Shown here one piece after another: positions 51,117-59,867 of a stretch of 64,000 nt of DNA (its first letter is position 1; the number at the start of each line of letters is the position of its first letter). The translations under genes were made by a program, and so were the position numbers. The stretch comes from an uncultured Bacteroidales bacterium (lineage in GTDB: Bacteria > Bacteroidota > Bacteroidia > Bacteroidales > UBA932). The stretch covers positions 274,879 to 338,878 of the forward strand of contig CAKUSP010000001.1 of NCBI GenBank assembly GCA_934680015.1, given 5' to 3'. Below the pieces are notes generated by a model that worked only from the letters and a program-made list of their open reading frames with translations, searched no databases and was not told the DNA's origin.

Positions 51117-51440
51117 CTAATAATTTATGTTCATAAATGTGTCTTCATTGTAAATCTCGCTGAGAAATGCCTGGTCTGCATTGTCAAGGTTTGCGAACGC
51201 TTGCTGCACTTCCGCCAGAGAATCCGTCGGGGATGGCTGGCGGTGCCACGCGAATGTTGCTATCAAGGTCAACGATGCTGCCGCGGCAAGGGCAATGCTG
51301 ACTGTACGGAGTCTGTGAGGCTGTTTCCTTTCGCATCCTGTTGCTTTCAGGACATTGCGCTCGATATCGTCAAGCGTTCCGTTCGGGACTTTGTACGGCA
51401 TACGCTTGCCGACGCCCATCATATTCATTTCTTTATCCAT
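51117..51440 (-). CDS. Small single-pass protein, probable anti-sigma factor
   Basis: The 107-residue protein has a cytoplasmic N-terminus (MPYKVPNGTLDDIERNVLKA), a membrane helix (TVSIALAAAASLTLIATFAW, about 46-65) and a short outer part with QQAFANLDNADQAFLSEIY. It overlaps the ECF sigma gene by eight bases, the usual position for the cognate anti-sigma factor, although it lacks the zinc motif of ZAS anti-sigma proteins. The assignment rests on topology and position. Confidence 0.65.
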   Translation of the reverse strand: MDKEMNMMGVGKRMPYKVPNGTLDDIERNVLKATGCERKQPHRLRTVSIALAAAASLTLIATFAWHRQPSPTDSLAEVQQAFANLDNADQAFLSEIYNEDTFMNINY

Positions 51441-51963
51441 AATATTCTTTCAGATAATTGTAAATCTTGACTTTTGCATTGTGCCAGTTGGCCTTCGCGC
51501 TGTCCGGAGTGGAGTCTGTTATCTCTGCAATCTCGTCGAAGCTCAGTTCGTCATAGTACCGGAGGTTGAATGTGAGCTGCTGCTTCCTTGGAAGCGAATG
51601 TATGGCTTTCTGGAGATTGACGGCCTCTATGTCGCTGAGGTCAATGTATTCGTCCGCAAGCATTGACATAGCCTCTGCATTGTCCTCGATATTGACCGCG
51701 GGGTGGCGCTTTTCGATGATTCTAAGAGCCTCGTTGGTCGCGATCCGGTAGAGCCAGGCCGTGAATGAGCGGCTGCGGTCGTACTGGCTGAAAGAGCGGA
51801 ATACCCTGATGAATGTCTCCTGGGTGGCGTCCTGCGCGTCCTCGCTGTTCACGGTGATTCGACGGATGTGCCAGTAGATAGGCTCTTTGTACTCTTTCAG
51901 GAGCAGGCGGAAGCCCATCTGGGGATTGCATCCCAGCAGTCTGACTATGTTCTTCTCATTCAT
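51433..51963 (-). CDS. RNA polymerase ECF sigma factor
   Basis: The 176-residue sigma factor has region 2 (LLKEYKEPIYWHIRRITVNS, EDAQDATQETFIRVFRSF and FTAWLYRIATNEALRIIEKR) and region 4 (LPRKQQLTFNLRYYDELSFD, then EIAEITDSTPDSAKANWHNA). It is of the RpoE/SigW kind rather than the SusC-linked kind. It overlaps the upstream small gene by eight bases and the anti-sigma gene by eight bases. It probably drives its own operon in response to envelope stress, which is inference. Confidence 0.92.
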   Translation of the reverse strand: MNEKNIVRLLGCNPQMGFRLLLKEYKEPIYWHIRRITVNSEDAQDATQETFIRVFRSFSQYDRSRSFTAWLYRIATNEALRIIEKRHPAVNIEDNAEAMSMLADEYIDLSDIEAVNLQKAIHSLPRKQQLTFNLRYYDELSFDEIAEITDSTPDSAKANWHNAKVKIYNYLKEYYG

Positions 51964-52345
51964 CCGTCAATGTGTAAACGACTTTGTTCCCTTTCATTGT
52001 CCTTGCAAGCGGATCTTGTCTGTCCAGAGTGAAGGAATCCAGCTCCGCCTCAGCGAACTTGCTGTCCAGTCCGGTGAATCCGCAGTATTTGCTGACCGAA
52101 AGATAGCCATTCTTCTGGATATATGCCACAGCCATCAGCTTGCGCTCCGGACGGGAGGTCTTGTTCACGGTGGTAGTCCGCTGCACCTGTACTGTCCTGT
52201 ATGTCGGCACAACAGCCGCCGCATAGCATCTGTGATGTCTGCCGTAACCGCTGCTGTGACGATGTGGACCGCGAGCTTCCACAGATGCGGAGGCTGTGAG
52301 CATAAGCATTGCAGCCATCGCTGCCGTAAGTAATCCTGTTCTCAT
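51956..52345 (-). CDS. Small exported protein heading the sigma operon
   Basis: The 129-residue protein has a signal peptide (MRTGLLTAAMAAMLMLTASASVEA), then a histidine/arginine-rich stretch (RGPHRHSSGYGRHHRCYA) and a domain with LMAVAYIQKNGYLSVSKYCG and PLARTMKGNKVVYTLTDE. I do not recognise the family. I chose the ATG at 52345, which gives a clean signal peptide; the frame is open further upstream but without coding character. It overlaps the sigma gene. Confidence 0.65.
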   Translation of the reverse strand: MRTGLLTAAMAAMLMLTASASVEARGPHRHSSGYGRHHRCYAAAVVPTYRTVQVQRTTTVNKTSRPERKLMAVAYIQKNGYLSVSKYCGFTGLDSKFAEAELDSFTLDRQDPLARTMKGNKVVYTLTDE

Positions 52346-52496
52346 AATTCCAATGTCTTTAAATGTTGTTTTCTGAGACGTCTCACTACATATACCCGGC
52401 AGAATGGCGAAAGTAAAAAATGGAGAATGATTTTTTCGGAAGTCTTTCGGCATTGGAGCGATAGCGGGAATGTTAGGTGGCTTTCTGGGGGCGTTT

Positions 52497-53234
52497 TTAT
52501 CTGTATGGGGTGGTGTATCTGCAGCGAGGGTAATTTGAACAGCCGTAGAATTTGCCGTATTTGCCTTGACGTAGTGTCAGTGCGCCTCCGCATTGCGGAC
52601 AATAGCCGTTGGCGACTGCAATGTCCCGCTTGATTTCGTTATGGCGGACGTTAGAGATGTGCTGCTTCTTGGCGGCTTTGTCTCCGTTGTTGTTTGCGAG
52701 CAGGATGTTATAGATGCTCTGTATCTGGCTTTCGGAGAGGACTCTGGTTTCGAACTGATTGATTATTCGGGGAATCTGATCCCAGTAGATTACCGGAGTG
52801 TGAGCATCGATGCCGAGGCTTGCCTGTCTTGAAAATGCGACGATTGAGATGTAGGAGATATTCCCGTAGTCTTTCAGGAGGAATCTTAATGCTCGGATGT
52901 GTCCCTGATTCTGGTGGATGGGGTTGCGGAACTGGTATTTGTTGCCGTAGATGTTCTGTGTCCAGTATTCGCTGTTCTCGCCTCCGTAAATCCATCCTTG
53001 ATAGAATTTGGTCTCGATGACGAAGATGCCATATATGGATATTACGATGTGGTCTATCTGTGTGCTGTAGCCGTTGCTTGTTAGCAGAAGGTCATTTATG
53101 ACTTTGTAGCTGTCTTCGGGCAGTTTTTTCAGTATGGATGCCACTCGCTTTTCTCCGACTTTGCCTTTTGAGGGCAGGAGGCGGTGAAGTAAAACAACAA
53201 GGATAATAATAGCTATAAGAGCAAAGAATTCCAT
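52497..53234 (-). CDS. NERD-domain protein with topoisomerase-type zinc finger
   Basis: The 245-residue protein has an N-terminal membrane helix (FFALIAIIILVVLLHRLL), a NERD nuclease-related domain (GEKRVASIL, IDHIVISIYGIFVIETKFY with the D and ExK residues, and WTQNIYGNKYQFRNPIHQNQ) and a C-terminal zinc ribbon (GYCPQCGGALTLRQGKYGKF, then CSNYPRCRYT) as in topoisomerase I tails. The active-site residues are in place, so DNA cleavage is possible. Such proteins are widespread and some sit in defence regions. It is monocistronic. Confidence 0.88.
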   Translation of the reverse strand: MEFFALIAIIILVVLLHRLLPSKGKVGEKRVASILKKLPEDSYKVINDLLLTSNGYSTQIDHIVISIYGIFVIETKFYQGWIYGGENSEYWTQNIYGNKYQFRNPIHQNQGHIRALRFLLKDYGNISYISIVAFSRQASLGIDAHTPVIYWDQIPRIINQFETRVLSESQIQSIYNILLANNNGDKAAKKQHISNVRHNEIKRDIAVANGYCPQCGGALTLRQGKYGKFYGCSNYPRCRYTTPYR

Positions 53235-53348
53235 TTTGGGGATTGTGGAAGATTAATGGTGTTCACGGATTTACTTTGCAAATAAGATGTCTTTGAAATT
53301 CAGTGTATTACCGATATTTCGGAGTTGTTCTGTAAATAAGATTCTGTG

Positions 53349-54818
53349 TTATATCCGTTCAAAGAAGTCGTCGTAGTCCTTGTCGAGAATTTTCCAGATG
53401 CCGTTTTTGCGTCCGCCTTCACGGGCGATTAACTGTAATTCAGTGAGCCTTCTCAAGTACTTCTGGACTTGTCTGGTAGATACGCCTAAATTCTCCGCGA
53501 TAGCCGTGATGTTGATTTGGGGGTTCGTTGAAATCAACTTATATATGCGTCTTTGGGCTTTTACGAACTCTTTTGTGAACTGTGGTGGTTCTTTTACGAA
53601 CCCTTTTACGAACTCTTTTGTGACATCGGCGGTGTCATTTGCGGCATCTTTTACGACATCGGTGCCGTAGTTGAGATTCCAGAGGGTCACGTGGAACTCG
53701 CTGGCATTGGAAGTGAACTCTGGGGCGTGGTATTCCTTCAAGGACTCAAATCGGACATATTCACCGAGGATTTTCTTCATCCCGCTGCCTCTGCGCTCCA
53801 TAAGATTGAGACGGCTGAAGAAATCGGCGAGAAGGGGATTGCGACGTTTGGAAGGGACGGAAAGCGGATTCAACTGCTGAATCAGGCGGCCATCAATCAT
53901 TCCGCCCGGTGAATATACTTCCATTCGGTCGTCGTAGATGTCAATGTGGATCTCGCTGCCGAGCTCTTGGTAGTCGCGGTGAATGATTGCGTTGCAGATA
54001 ACCTCCGTCACGGCTCTTTCCGGATAGTCAGGAAGTTCCTCCCGGTGGTCGGACTCCTTCCACCAGCGCTTGTGTGAATTGTTGCGGATGAATGCAACGG
54101 CATCTTGCAGCTGGCCGATGACGCTGCCTTCCAGTTCGGCATCGTCAAGAGCCTCGCCGAGTCCGCTGGTCATCGTGAGACCATTCCAGCGGGTGCAGAA
54201 GATTCGAGATTGGCGAATAGGGGAGTCGTCGGCCAGCAGCGCTCCTGCATTGGTCAATGCTCCGTTTTCGTCGATTATTCCCCACGATGTGAACTCGCTG
54301 TCATCGAATGAGCGGTGAAGTCTCTTGTAGCAGGCGGAACGCAGCTGGGTGAATGCCATATCCGTGAACTTGTACGGCGACGGGAGCGCATCATAAGTCC
54401 GTCCTGAGCCTTTCAGCACCAAAGCCTTCAACTGAAGACGGTCTGCGACAACGGACTCATTGCCGATGCGAATGTATGCCAGACGCTGTTTGTCGCCGAT
54501 GTAGTAATATGGTGTTTCGCTTCCTGCTTTGACGTGCAGCAGGATTAGTTTTTTGTCATCAAGTTCTTTGAATTCCAGATGAATATCCGGGACCGGGTCA
54601 AGTTTGGTCTTGACGCACTCGCTGATAACCTCGGAGTCGCTTTCGGCATCGACAAGTCCGACTATCCGTTCATCATCGCTGATGCCGAATACCAATGTTC
54701 CGCCATTGCCGTTCGCGAATGCAGAGACGCTCTTGAGCCAGCTCTTAGGTCTGCTGACTTCAAGCCTTTCTTTCTTGTCATAGGCTGTCGCCTCTCCTAT
54801 AAGGTCTTTCAGTTCCAT
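53349..54818 (-). CDS. AlbA_2/Schlafen-type ATP-binding protein with C-terminal HTH
   Basis: The 489-residue protein starts with an AlbA_2 domain (ATAYDKKERLEVSRPKSWLK, then SVSAFANGNGGTLVFGISDD), followed by the RecG-like/HATPase-like part with RAVTEVICNAIIHRDYQELG, IDIYDDRMEVYSPGGM and MERRGSGMKKI. At the C-terminus the unit TKEFVK occurs twice, then comes a winged helix (INITAIAENLGVSTRQVQKY). Such proteins are common in Bacteroidetes accessory DNA; regulation and defence have both been suggested. A fragment of a related HTH end lies at 57614-57745. Confidence 0.85.
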   Translation of the reverse strand: MELKDLIGEATAYDKKERLEVSRPKSWLKSVSAFANGNGGTLVFGISDDERIVGLVDAESDSEVISECVKTKLDPVPDIHLEFKELDDKKLILLHVKAGSETPYYYIGDKQRLAYIRIGNESVVADRLQLKALVLKGSGRTYDALPSPYKFTDMAFTQLRSACYKRLHRSFDDSEFTSWGIIDENGALTNAGALLADDSPIRQSRIFCTRWNGLTMTSGLGEALDDAELEGSVIGQLQDAVAFIRNNSHKRWWKESDHREELPDYPERAVTEVICNAIIHRDYQELGSEIHIDIYDDRMEVYSPGGMIDGRLIQQLNPLSVPSKRRNPLLADFFSRLNLMERRGSGMKKILGEYVRFESLKEYHAPEFTSNASEFHVTLWNLNYGTDVVKDAANDTADVTKEFVKGFVKEPPQFTKEFVKAQRRIYKLISTNPQINITAIAENLGVSTRQVQKYLRRLTELQLIAREGGRKNGIWKILDKDYDDFFERI

Positions 54819-54995
54819 ATTGTTCGTTATGACTTAATACTCACAAAGGTAGTAATTTGTGAGGGATTTTGTAATGTATTATTGTTGTTATGTATACAGA
54901 TGTTGAGAATGGTTAAGTGCGTTGTAAAAATTTTGGCAAAAATGGCTTGTTTTTGATGGATTTTCGTACATTTGGTTAATTCTTGTTCCTTCATT

Positions 54996-55760
54996 ATGAA
55001 TTTCGGAATTCTATATAAGTATTTGGATGTGAACGGGGCGTTGTCAATGCTGCGGTTCAAGGAGTTGCAGTTTACCAATGCGACAAAGTTCAACGATCCT
55101 TTTGATTGTCACCCATCGTTGATAGATTGCTCAAATCCTCCGGATATGCCATATGATTGGCCACCAAAGGAATTTCAGTCGGATATGGCTGAGAATCGAC
55201 TTGTAAATAATCGTGAGCGTGCCTGGATTAGCTGCCTTTCCAAACGGCCAGACAACATCCTTATGTGGAGCTATTATACAAAGCATTCTGGTGTTTGCAT
55301 TGGACTTGATGCTTCTCTGCTAAAGAAATACCTCAGCGGAGCTCTTGGAATGATGACTTTAGGAAGCATTGAGGTGAAGTATCGTGATATTGTGAATAAA
55401 CCAGACTATTTTAGGTCTGGAGAAGATTATTTCATGTACCAATTAGGGACAAAAGCAAAAGCGTGGGAACACGAGCAGGAGGTCAGGTTCGCAATCATAG
55501 AGCCATCTCCACATTTTGCTAATATGAAGCTAGCATTCAAGCCTAAAGGAGACGAGATTATTGATTGTAAGGAAGTACGCGCATATCCTCATATTGGCTC
55601 GGAATGTTTTCGTAGCGTGTATCTTGGCGTAAACATCAAATCCGAACACCGCCAGATAATCATTGACGAAATACGAACATCTGGACTCAAAATCGAAGTA
55701 TATCAGATGGCGATTGATCCGTATAAGTTTGAGTTAAAGCTTATACGGATATCGTTATAG
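54996..55760 (+). CDS. DUF2971 domain protein
   Basis: The 254-residue protein has the DUF2971 pattern: ILYKYLDVNGALSMLRFKEL at the start, LQFTNATKFNDPFDCHPSL, then AWISCLSKRPDNILMWSYYT and KHSGVCIGLD, and later EHEQEVRFAIIE. The biochemical role is unknown; members are frequent in defence and accessory regions. I use the ATG at 54996 (MNFGILYKYLD); an upstream TTG frame would add eight residues. It is divergent from the AlbA_2 gene, with about 180 bp between them. Confidence 0.82.
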   Translation: MNFGILYKYLDVNGALSMLRFKELQFTNATKFNDPFDCHPSLIDCSNPPDMPYDWPPKEFQSDMAENRLVNNRERAWISCLSKRPDNILMWSYYTKHSGVCIGLDASLLKKYLSGALGMMTLGSIEVKYRDIVNKPDYFRSGEDYFMYQLGTKAKAWEHEQEVRFAIIEPSPHFANMKLAFKPKGDEIIDCKEVRAYPHIGSECFRSVYLGVNIKSEHRQIIIDEIRTSGLKIEVYQMAIDPYKFELKLIRISL

Positions 55761-55788
55761 TATACGTGGGCCAGTAATGCTGCTTGCT

Positions 55789-55965
55789 TTATTCTGTATT
55801 AAGTATTTTTGCCAATTGTTTGTGTTCAGGACGATTAAGAAGGTTAATCTCCCCATTAGTTCCCATTTTGATAATATCATTACATTTTTTTAATCTTTTG
55901 AGCATCGGCATTATGATACTCTCACCATGATTAATAAAATCATATCTTAGTATATGACAATTTTC
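55789..55965 (-). pseudogene. C-terminal protein fragment
   Basis: The minus strand stays open for about 59 codons ending at TAA 55789. It reads LFYENCHILRYDFINHGESI, MPMLKRLKKCNDIIKMGTNG and EINLLNRPEHKQLAKILNTE, which looks like real protein, but there is no promoter or family I can name. An ATG at 55911 would leave a 40-residue product. It is probably the tail of a lost gene. Confidence 0.45.
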
Positions 55966-55982
55966 GTAAAATAGTTAGATAA

Positions 55983-56014
55983 TTTGCTGTAATTCATTTT
56001 TTTTCATACATTTG
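55983..56014 (+). promoter_or_regulatory. Consensus promoter with no gene downstream
   Basis: TTTG (55983-55986), exactly 20 bases, then TACATTTG (56007-56014). This is one of the best Bacteroidetes promoters in the window. Only the hairpin sequence at 56019-56078 follows on this strand. Confidence 0.6.
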
Positions 56015-56018
56015 CATC

Positions 56019-56078
56019 GCAGTCCCGGTAGCTCCTCTCCCAGACATAAGTGCTGGTGATGAGTCCGGTTTTTTTCTT
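56019..56078 (+). ncRNA. Candidate small RNA
   Basis: The roughly 60-nt sequence after the promoter begins about CGCAGTCCCGGTAGC. It then folds as a long stem, CTCCTCTCCCAGAC with GTGCTGGTGATGAG around an ATAA loop (with a few mismatches), and ends CCGGTTTTTTTC, a good intrinsic terminator. No reading frame starts within it and the next gene is on the other strand. It could be a free small RNA, or the remains of the leader of a deleted gene. Confidence 0.45.
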
Positions 56079-56098
56079 TATATATTCTTTTCTCAGTC

Positions 56099-57439
56099 TT
56101 AAATCAGTTCAGTCATATAGACCGGTATGCAGGTAGTCTGTCCGTCTTTCCGCAGGTCTTTCGTGTAGAGCAGGTAGCGGTTTCCGATTCTTGAAGAGAA
56201 CTTCTCGCAGAACGCATCCAGGGATTTGTGGGTGTTGTAGCCAGAGCTCTTCACTTCGATTGGGCATAATTTCGTGCCGCGTGTGAGGAGGAAATCTATT
56301 CCGTAGTTGTGTTTGCGGTTTTCGGTGGGCCAGGTGTGGTAGAACAGTTCGTTGCCGCTTGCTTTGAGCATCTGGGCCACGAGGTTTTCATAGACGTAGC
56401 CGAGATTCACCGGTAGTTTGTCCGTAAGGAGTTTCTGATATATCTCGTTTTCGGTCACGGACTTGTCCCAGAATGCCATAGTTATCATCAGTCCCGTGTC
56501 AGCCACGTACATCTTAAACTGCTCGATGTCCCTGTGCAGTGAAAGCCCTACAGAAGGGTCATTGGCGTGGCGGGAGATGAGGACGACCATTGAGTCTTCC
56601 ATATCTTGAAGTGTTTCGCTGAGCCGATCGACCTTGCCGTCTTCCACGACGCTGCTGACTTGGTATCTGGCGGCATTGCCGGTGAGCTGCGCCGGAATCG
56701 CGTAGAACAGGCTGGTGGCTTTGCCGGAGGTGTCAATCTTTCGGAAGTCGTCGGCATAGAGTTCGATGATTTCTCTTTTCACGGCATCGACCATACTCAG
56801 ATTGTTCGTTTCGAGATAGGTGTCCACGGCTTGCGGCATTCCTCCGACGAGCATATACAGCCTTAGGTCATCCATTATCTTACGATTGACGGCGTCTCCT
56901 AAAGGTGTCTTGCCGTTCCACGCTTCCCGGAGCATAGGAATCGTGATCTCGTTTCCTCTTGCCCAGTAGAACTCCTCGAAGTCCATCGGGTAGAGCGTGA
57001 GTCTTGTCTCTTCGCTTGGAATCCTTATGCCTTTGGTGTTTTTCTTTATGCTCAGGAGGCTTCCGGTCTCGATGTAGTCGTACCGGCCGTCTTTGACGAG
57101 TTTCTTGATGGCCTGTCTTGCGAGCGGGCAGTTTTGCACTTCGTCGAAGATGATGGCGGATTTTCTTTCTTTAAGCTGGACATCATAGAGGAACTGCAGA
57201 TGGAAGAAGAGTCTGTTCAGATCCGATATGTCGCTGAACAGGTCTTTGACTTCGGGCTTGCACTCGACGAAGTCGATGAGGATGTAGCTTTCATATTCCT
57301 GTCTTGCGAACTCTTCTGCGAGAGTGGATTTCCCGACACGTCGTGCGCCCTTGATGAGCAGGGCGGTGGAGCCGTTTCTCTCGGCTTTCCATTTCTGCAT
57401 CGTGTCATAAAGCTTGCGCTTGAATATTCTTTCACTCAT
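56099..57439 (-). CDS. AAA+ ATPase with DUF4143 domain
   Basis: The 446-residue protein has Walker A in LLIKGARRVGKSTLAEEFA, Walker B in SAIIFDEVQNC, the sensor-like ETGSLLSI, and MDFEEFYWARG. The C-terminal DUF4143 domain keeps the nuclease-like residues: NYGIDFLLTRGTKLCPIEVK, followed by SSGYNTHKSLDAFCEKF. The ATG at 57439 is chosen; the longer frame upstream (from 57490) precedes an A-rich binding site. It is divergent from a second DUF4143 gene at 57850, and the two proteins are only distantly alike. Confidence 0.88.
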   Translation of the reverse strand: MSERIFKRKLYDTMQKWKAERNGSTALLIKGARRVGKSTLAEEFARQEYESYILIDFVECKPEVKDLFSDISDLNRLFFHLQFLYDVQLKERKSAIIFDEVQNCPLARQAIKKLVKDGRYDYIETGSLLSIKKNTKGIRIPSEETRLTLYPMDFEEFYWARGNEITIPMLREAWNGKTPLGDAVNRKIMDDLRLYMLVGGMPQAVDTYLETNNLSMVDAVKREIIELYADDFRKIDTSGKATSLFYAIPAQLTGNAARYQVSSVVEDGKVDRLSETLQDMEDSMVVLISRHANDPSVGLSLHRDIEQFKMYVADTGLMITMAFWDKSVTENEIYQKLLTDKLPVNLGYVYENLVAQMLKASGNELFYHTWPTENRKHNYGIDFLLTRGTKLCPIEVKSSGYNTHKSLDAFCEKFSSRIGNRYLLYTKDLRKDGQTTCIPVYMTELI

Positions 57440-57613
57440 TTTGTTTTCGTTTTTCGTGGTAAATGTAGTATTAATTTCTGGTGTCCCCAAATTAATTTTG
57501 CAACAAATGCCGAAAATCTCAATTTTATTTTATAGTGTAATGCCTAAATTCTCAAAATATGACGCTATCGAACAAACAGATAAGAGTTTTGCTTCTTATC
57601 TGTTTGCTTGGGC

Positions 57614-57745
57614 TTACTTCTTCTGATAGCTTCCTTTTCCGAGTTCCCGGACTTGTTCGCTTCCGATGGCGCGGCGTATCTGTCGCTGGACAGTGCGGAC
57701 TGATTTGCCTATTTTGACGGCAGTGGCTTTCTGACTTGTACTGAA
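57614..57745 (-). pseudogene. HTH tail of an AlbA_2-type protein
   Basis: The minus strand ends with TSQKATAVKIGKSVRTVQRQ, IRRAIGSEQVRELGKGSYQKK and a stop, which is the winged-helix end seen in AlbA_2/Schlafen-type ATP-binding proteins (compare the C-terminus of the gene at 53349). Nothing recognisable precedes it. The remnant fills part of the 360-bp gap between the two DUF4143 genes. Confidence 0.55.
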
Positions 57746-57771
57746 ATTACTCCTGAATAAAAGATGAAATA

Positions 57772-57823
57772 CTTGGAAAAGTTGCAAAAATAGCATAGAT
57801 TTGCCTTGGAAAAGTTGCAAAAA
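57772..57823 (+). repeat. Two 19-bp direct repeats at the DUF4143 promoter
   Basis: CTTGGAAAAGTTGCAAAAA occurs exactly at 57772-57790 and 57805-57823, 33 bp apart (about three helical turns). TAGATTTG (57796-57803) between them is the probable -7 box of the gene at 57850. The repeats are therefore placed like operator sites. Confidence 0.65.
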
Positions 57824-57849
57824 CTGCGGTAAAACACATTGCGTAAATT

Positions 57850-59214
57850 GTGCAATATATGCTTAACAGAAAGATTGACAATGATATAGATGCGCATTTC
57901 TCCAACTCGAAGAAAGCGTTGTTTCTTACCGGTGCCAGACAGGTAGGTAAGACCTATTCTATCCGAAAATATGCTAAACTGCACGGCTTGAATCTCATAG
58001 AGTTCAATTTCTTGCTTCAGCCGGAGACGATGGACATAATCAATGGGGCAGGAGATGTCAAAGAACTGCTGCTCAGAATTTCGGCATATTCGCGAGTGCC
58101 TTTGGCGCGAAGCAAAACATTGATTTTTTTTGATGAAGTGCAAGAATGCCCGGATGTGATGACCTGGGTCAAAGCATTGGTGGACGAAGGAAGCTATATT
58201 TATGCGTTGAGTGGTTCCCTGCTGGGTGTTGAATTGAAAGACATCCGTTCAGTGCCTGTTGGTTATATGTCAGAGATGCAGGTCTATCCCATGGATTTTG
58301 AGGAATTTGTCCGTGCCGTGGGGGTACCGGAGAATGTGTTGGAAGCTGTCAAGAAGTCTTGGTCGGAGAAAACGCCGGTGGATGCCTATATACATGAAAA
58401 GATGATACAACTATTTCAGTTGTACATCATAGTTGGAGGTATGCCTGCTGCGGTCCAGACTTATATGGATTCCAACAATATTCAGAACGTGGTGAAAGAA
58501 CAGAGGGATATTATCAATCTTTATAAGAAAGACATAGCCCGTTACGACAAGGATGTCAGAAAGAAACTGTATATCGATGAGGTGTTTGATCTCATCCCTT
58601 CCGAGTTGAATGCCAAGAACAAACGGTTCATCCTCAAACGTCTCAATGAGAATATGACTTTCGGCAGACATGAAAATGATTTCATCTGGCTCAAAGACGC
58701 GGACATGGCACTTCCTTCATACAATGTCGAAGAACCAGTCTCTCCGTTGAAACTGAGTGAGCAGCGGAACCTTTTCAAGCTTTTCCAGAACGATGTAGGG
58801 CTGCTTTCTTGCCAATATTCATCGGGAGGAATCCAGCTGAAGATTCTGCAGGGGAAGGTGAACGTGAACTATGGTAGCGTATTTGAAAATGCTGTCGCGC
58901 AAGAACTTCACGCTCATGGATGGGATTTGTACTACTTCAACAGCAAGAAGCAGGGAGAAATTGATTTTATATTGGAGACGGAAGATGAAATCATTCCCTT
59001 GGAAGTCAAGTCGGGCAAGGATTACGAACGTCATAATGCGTTGTCCAAAGTCCTGAGCACCCCGAATTATGGAATACGGAGGGCGATAGTTCTGTGCAAT
59101 GACAACCTGCATGTGAAGGGCAATGTCGAATACCTGCCTATCTATATGACCATGTTCCTAGTCAAACAAGATGAACTGGAAAATCCTATATATAAAGTGA
59201 ACCTGGACTTCTAG
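57850..59214 (+). CDS. AAA+ ATPase with DUF4143 domain
   Basis: The 454-residue protein has Walker A in FLTGARQVGKTYSIRKYA, Walker B in TLIFFDEVQEC, the sensor-like ALSGSLLGVEL, and MDFEEFVRAVG. The DUF4143 region keeps EIDFILETEDEIIPLEVKSG, a full D...ExK set. The start is the ATG at 57850; TTGCGTAAAT just before it matches the leader palindrome of the DUF4143 gene at 16887. The two 19-bp direct repeats flank its -7 box. Confidence 0.88.
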   Translation: MQYMLNRKIDNDIDAHFSNSKKALFLTGARQVGKTYSIRKYAKLHGLNLIEFNFLLQPETMDIINGAGDVKELLLRISAYSRVPLARSKTLIFFDEVQECPDVMTWVKALVDEGSYIYALSGSLLGVELKDIRSVPVGYMSEMQVYPMDFEEFVRAVGVPENVLEAVKKSWSEKTPVDAYIHEKMIQLFQLYIIVGGMPAAVQTYMDSNNIQNVVKEQRDIINLYKKDIARYDKDVRKKLYIDEVFDLIPSELNAKNKRFILKRLNENMTFGRHENDFIWLKDADMALPSYNVEEPVSPLKLSEQRNLFKLFQNDVGLLSCQYSSGGIQLKILQGKVNVNYGSVFENAVAQELHAHGWDLYYFNSKKQGEIDFILETEDEIIPLEVKSGKDYERHNALSKVLSTPNYGIRRAIVLCNDNLHVKGNVEYLPIYMTMFLVKQDELENPIYKVNLDF

Positions 59215-59270
59215 AATCCTTTTTAGCGGAGTCTGGGCGTACTTTTGTTGCAAGATAAACCTGCATTGAC

Positions 59271-59864
59271 ATGAACATTCTTCATCTCTCGGATACCCAT
59301 GGGTCGCATCGCAGTCTTGGCCGGCTTCCTGAGGCGGACGTGATTGTCCACTCGGGAGACATTACCATGAACGGCTCATCCTCGGAGGCACTGGACTTTA
59401 TGAGGTGGTTCAGCGCCCTTCCCTATGCCCAAAAGATTTTCGTGGCGGGGAACCACGACGCATGCCTGTATGGTGCCGTCATTGACGGACTTGACTCCAA
59501 TTGCCATTATCTGTGCAACAGTTCGGTGGAGATTGACAGTGTGACATTCTATGGGGTCCCCATGTTTATGGAGGACTGTAGTTCCGGACGCCAGAAGGAG
59601 TTCTATGAAATGATTCCTGACGGCGTGGATGTGCTGATTACCCATGCCCCGCCATACGGAATCCTCGACCGGGACGGAAGCATCCATTACGGCTCCAATG
59701 AACTGCTCTCGCGTGTGACGGCAGTCCGTCCCCGGATACATCTTTTCGGCCATATCCATAAGGCCAATGGCCTGGAGAAAAGCAGCGGAACCGTCTTTTC
59801 CAATGCTGCCATGATGGACGAGCATTACGGCATGCTGCTTGAGCCGCATTTGATTAATTTGTAA
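59271..59864 (+). CDS. Metallophosphoesterase
   Basis: The 197-residue enzyme has the full calcineurin-like set: LSDTHG (about 6-11), HSGDIT, VAGNHDAC, ITHAPPYG and LFGHIHKANG. It would hydrolyse a phosphomono- or diester with two metal ions; the substrate is unknown. TACTTTTG at 59240-59247 is its -7 box, 24 bases before the ATG. It is more GC-rich than the genes to the left of 48 kb. Confidence 0.88.
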   Translation: MNILHLSDTHGSHRSLGRLPEADVIVHSGDITMNGSSSEALDFMRWFSALPYAQKIFVAGNHDACLYGAVIDGLDSNCHYLCNSSVEIDSVTFYGVPMFMEDCSSGRQKEFYEMIPDGVDVLITHAPPYGILDRDGSIHYGSNELLSRVTAVRPRIHLFGHIHKANGLEKSSGTVFSNAAMMDEHYGMLLEPHLINL

Positions 59865-59867
59865 ATT

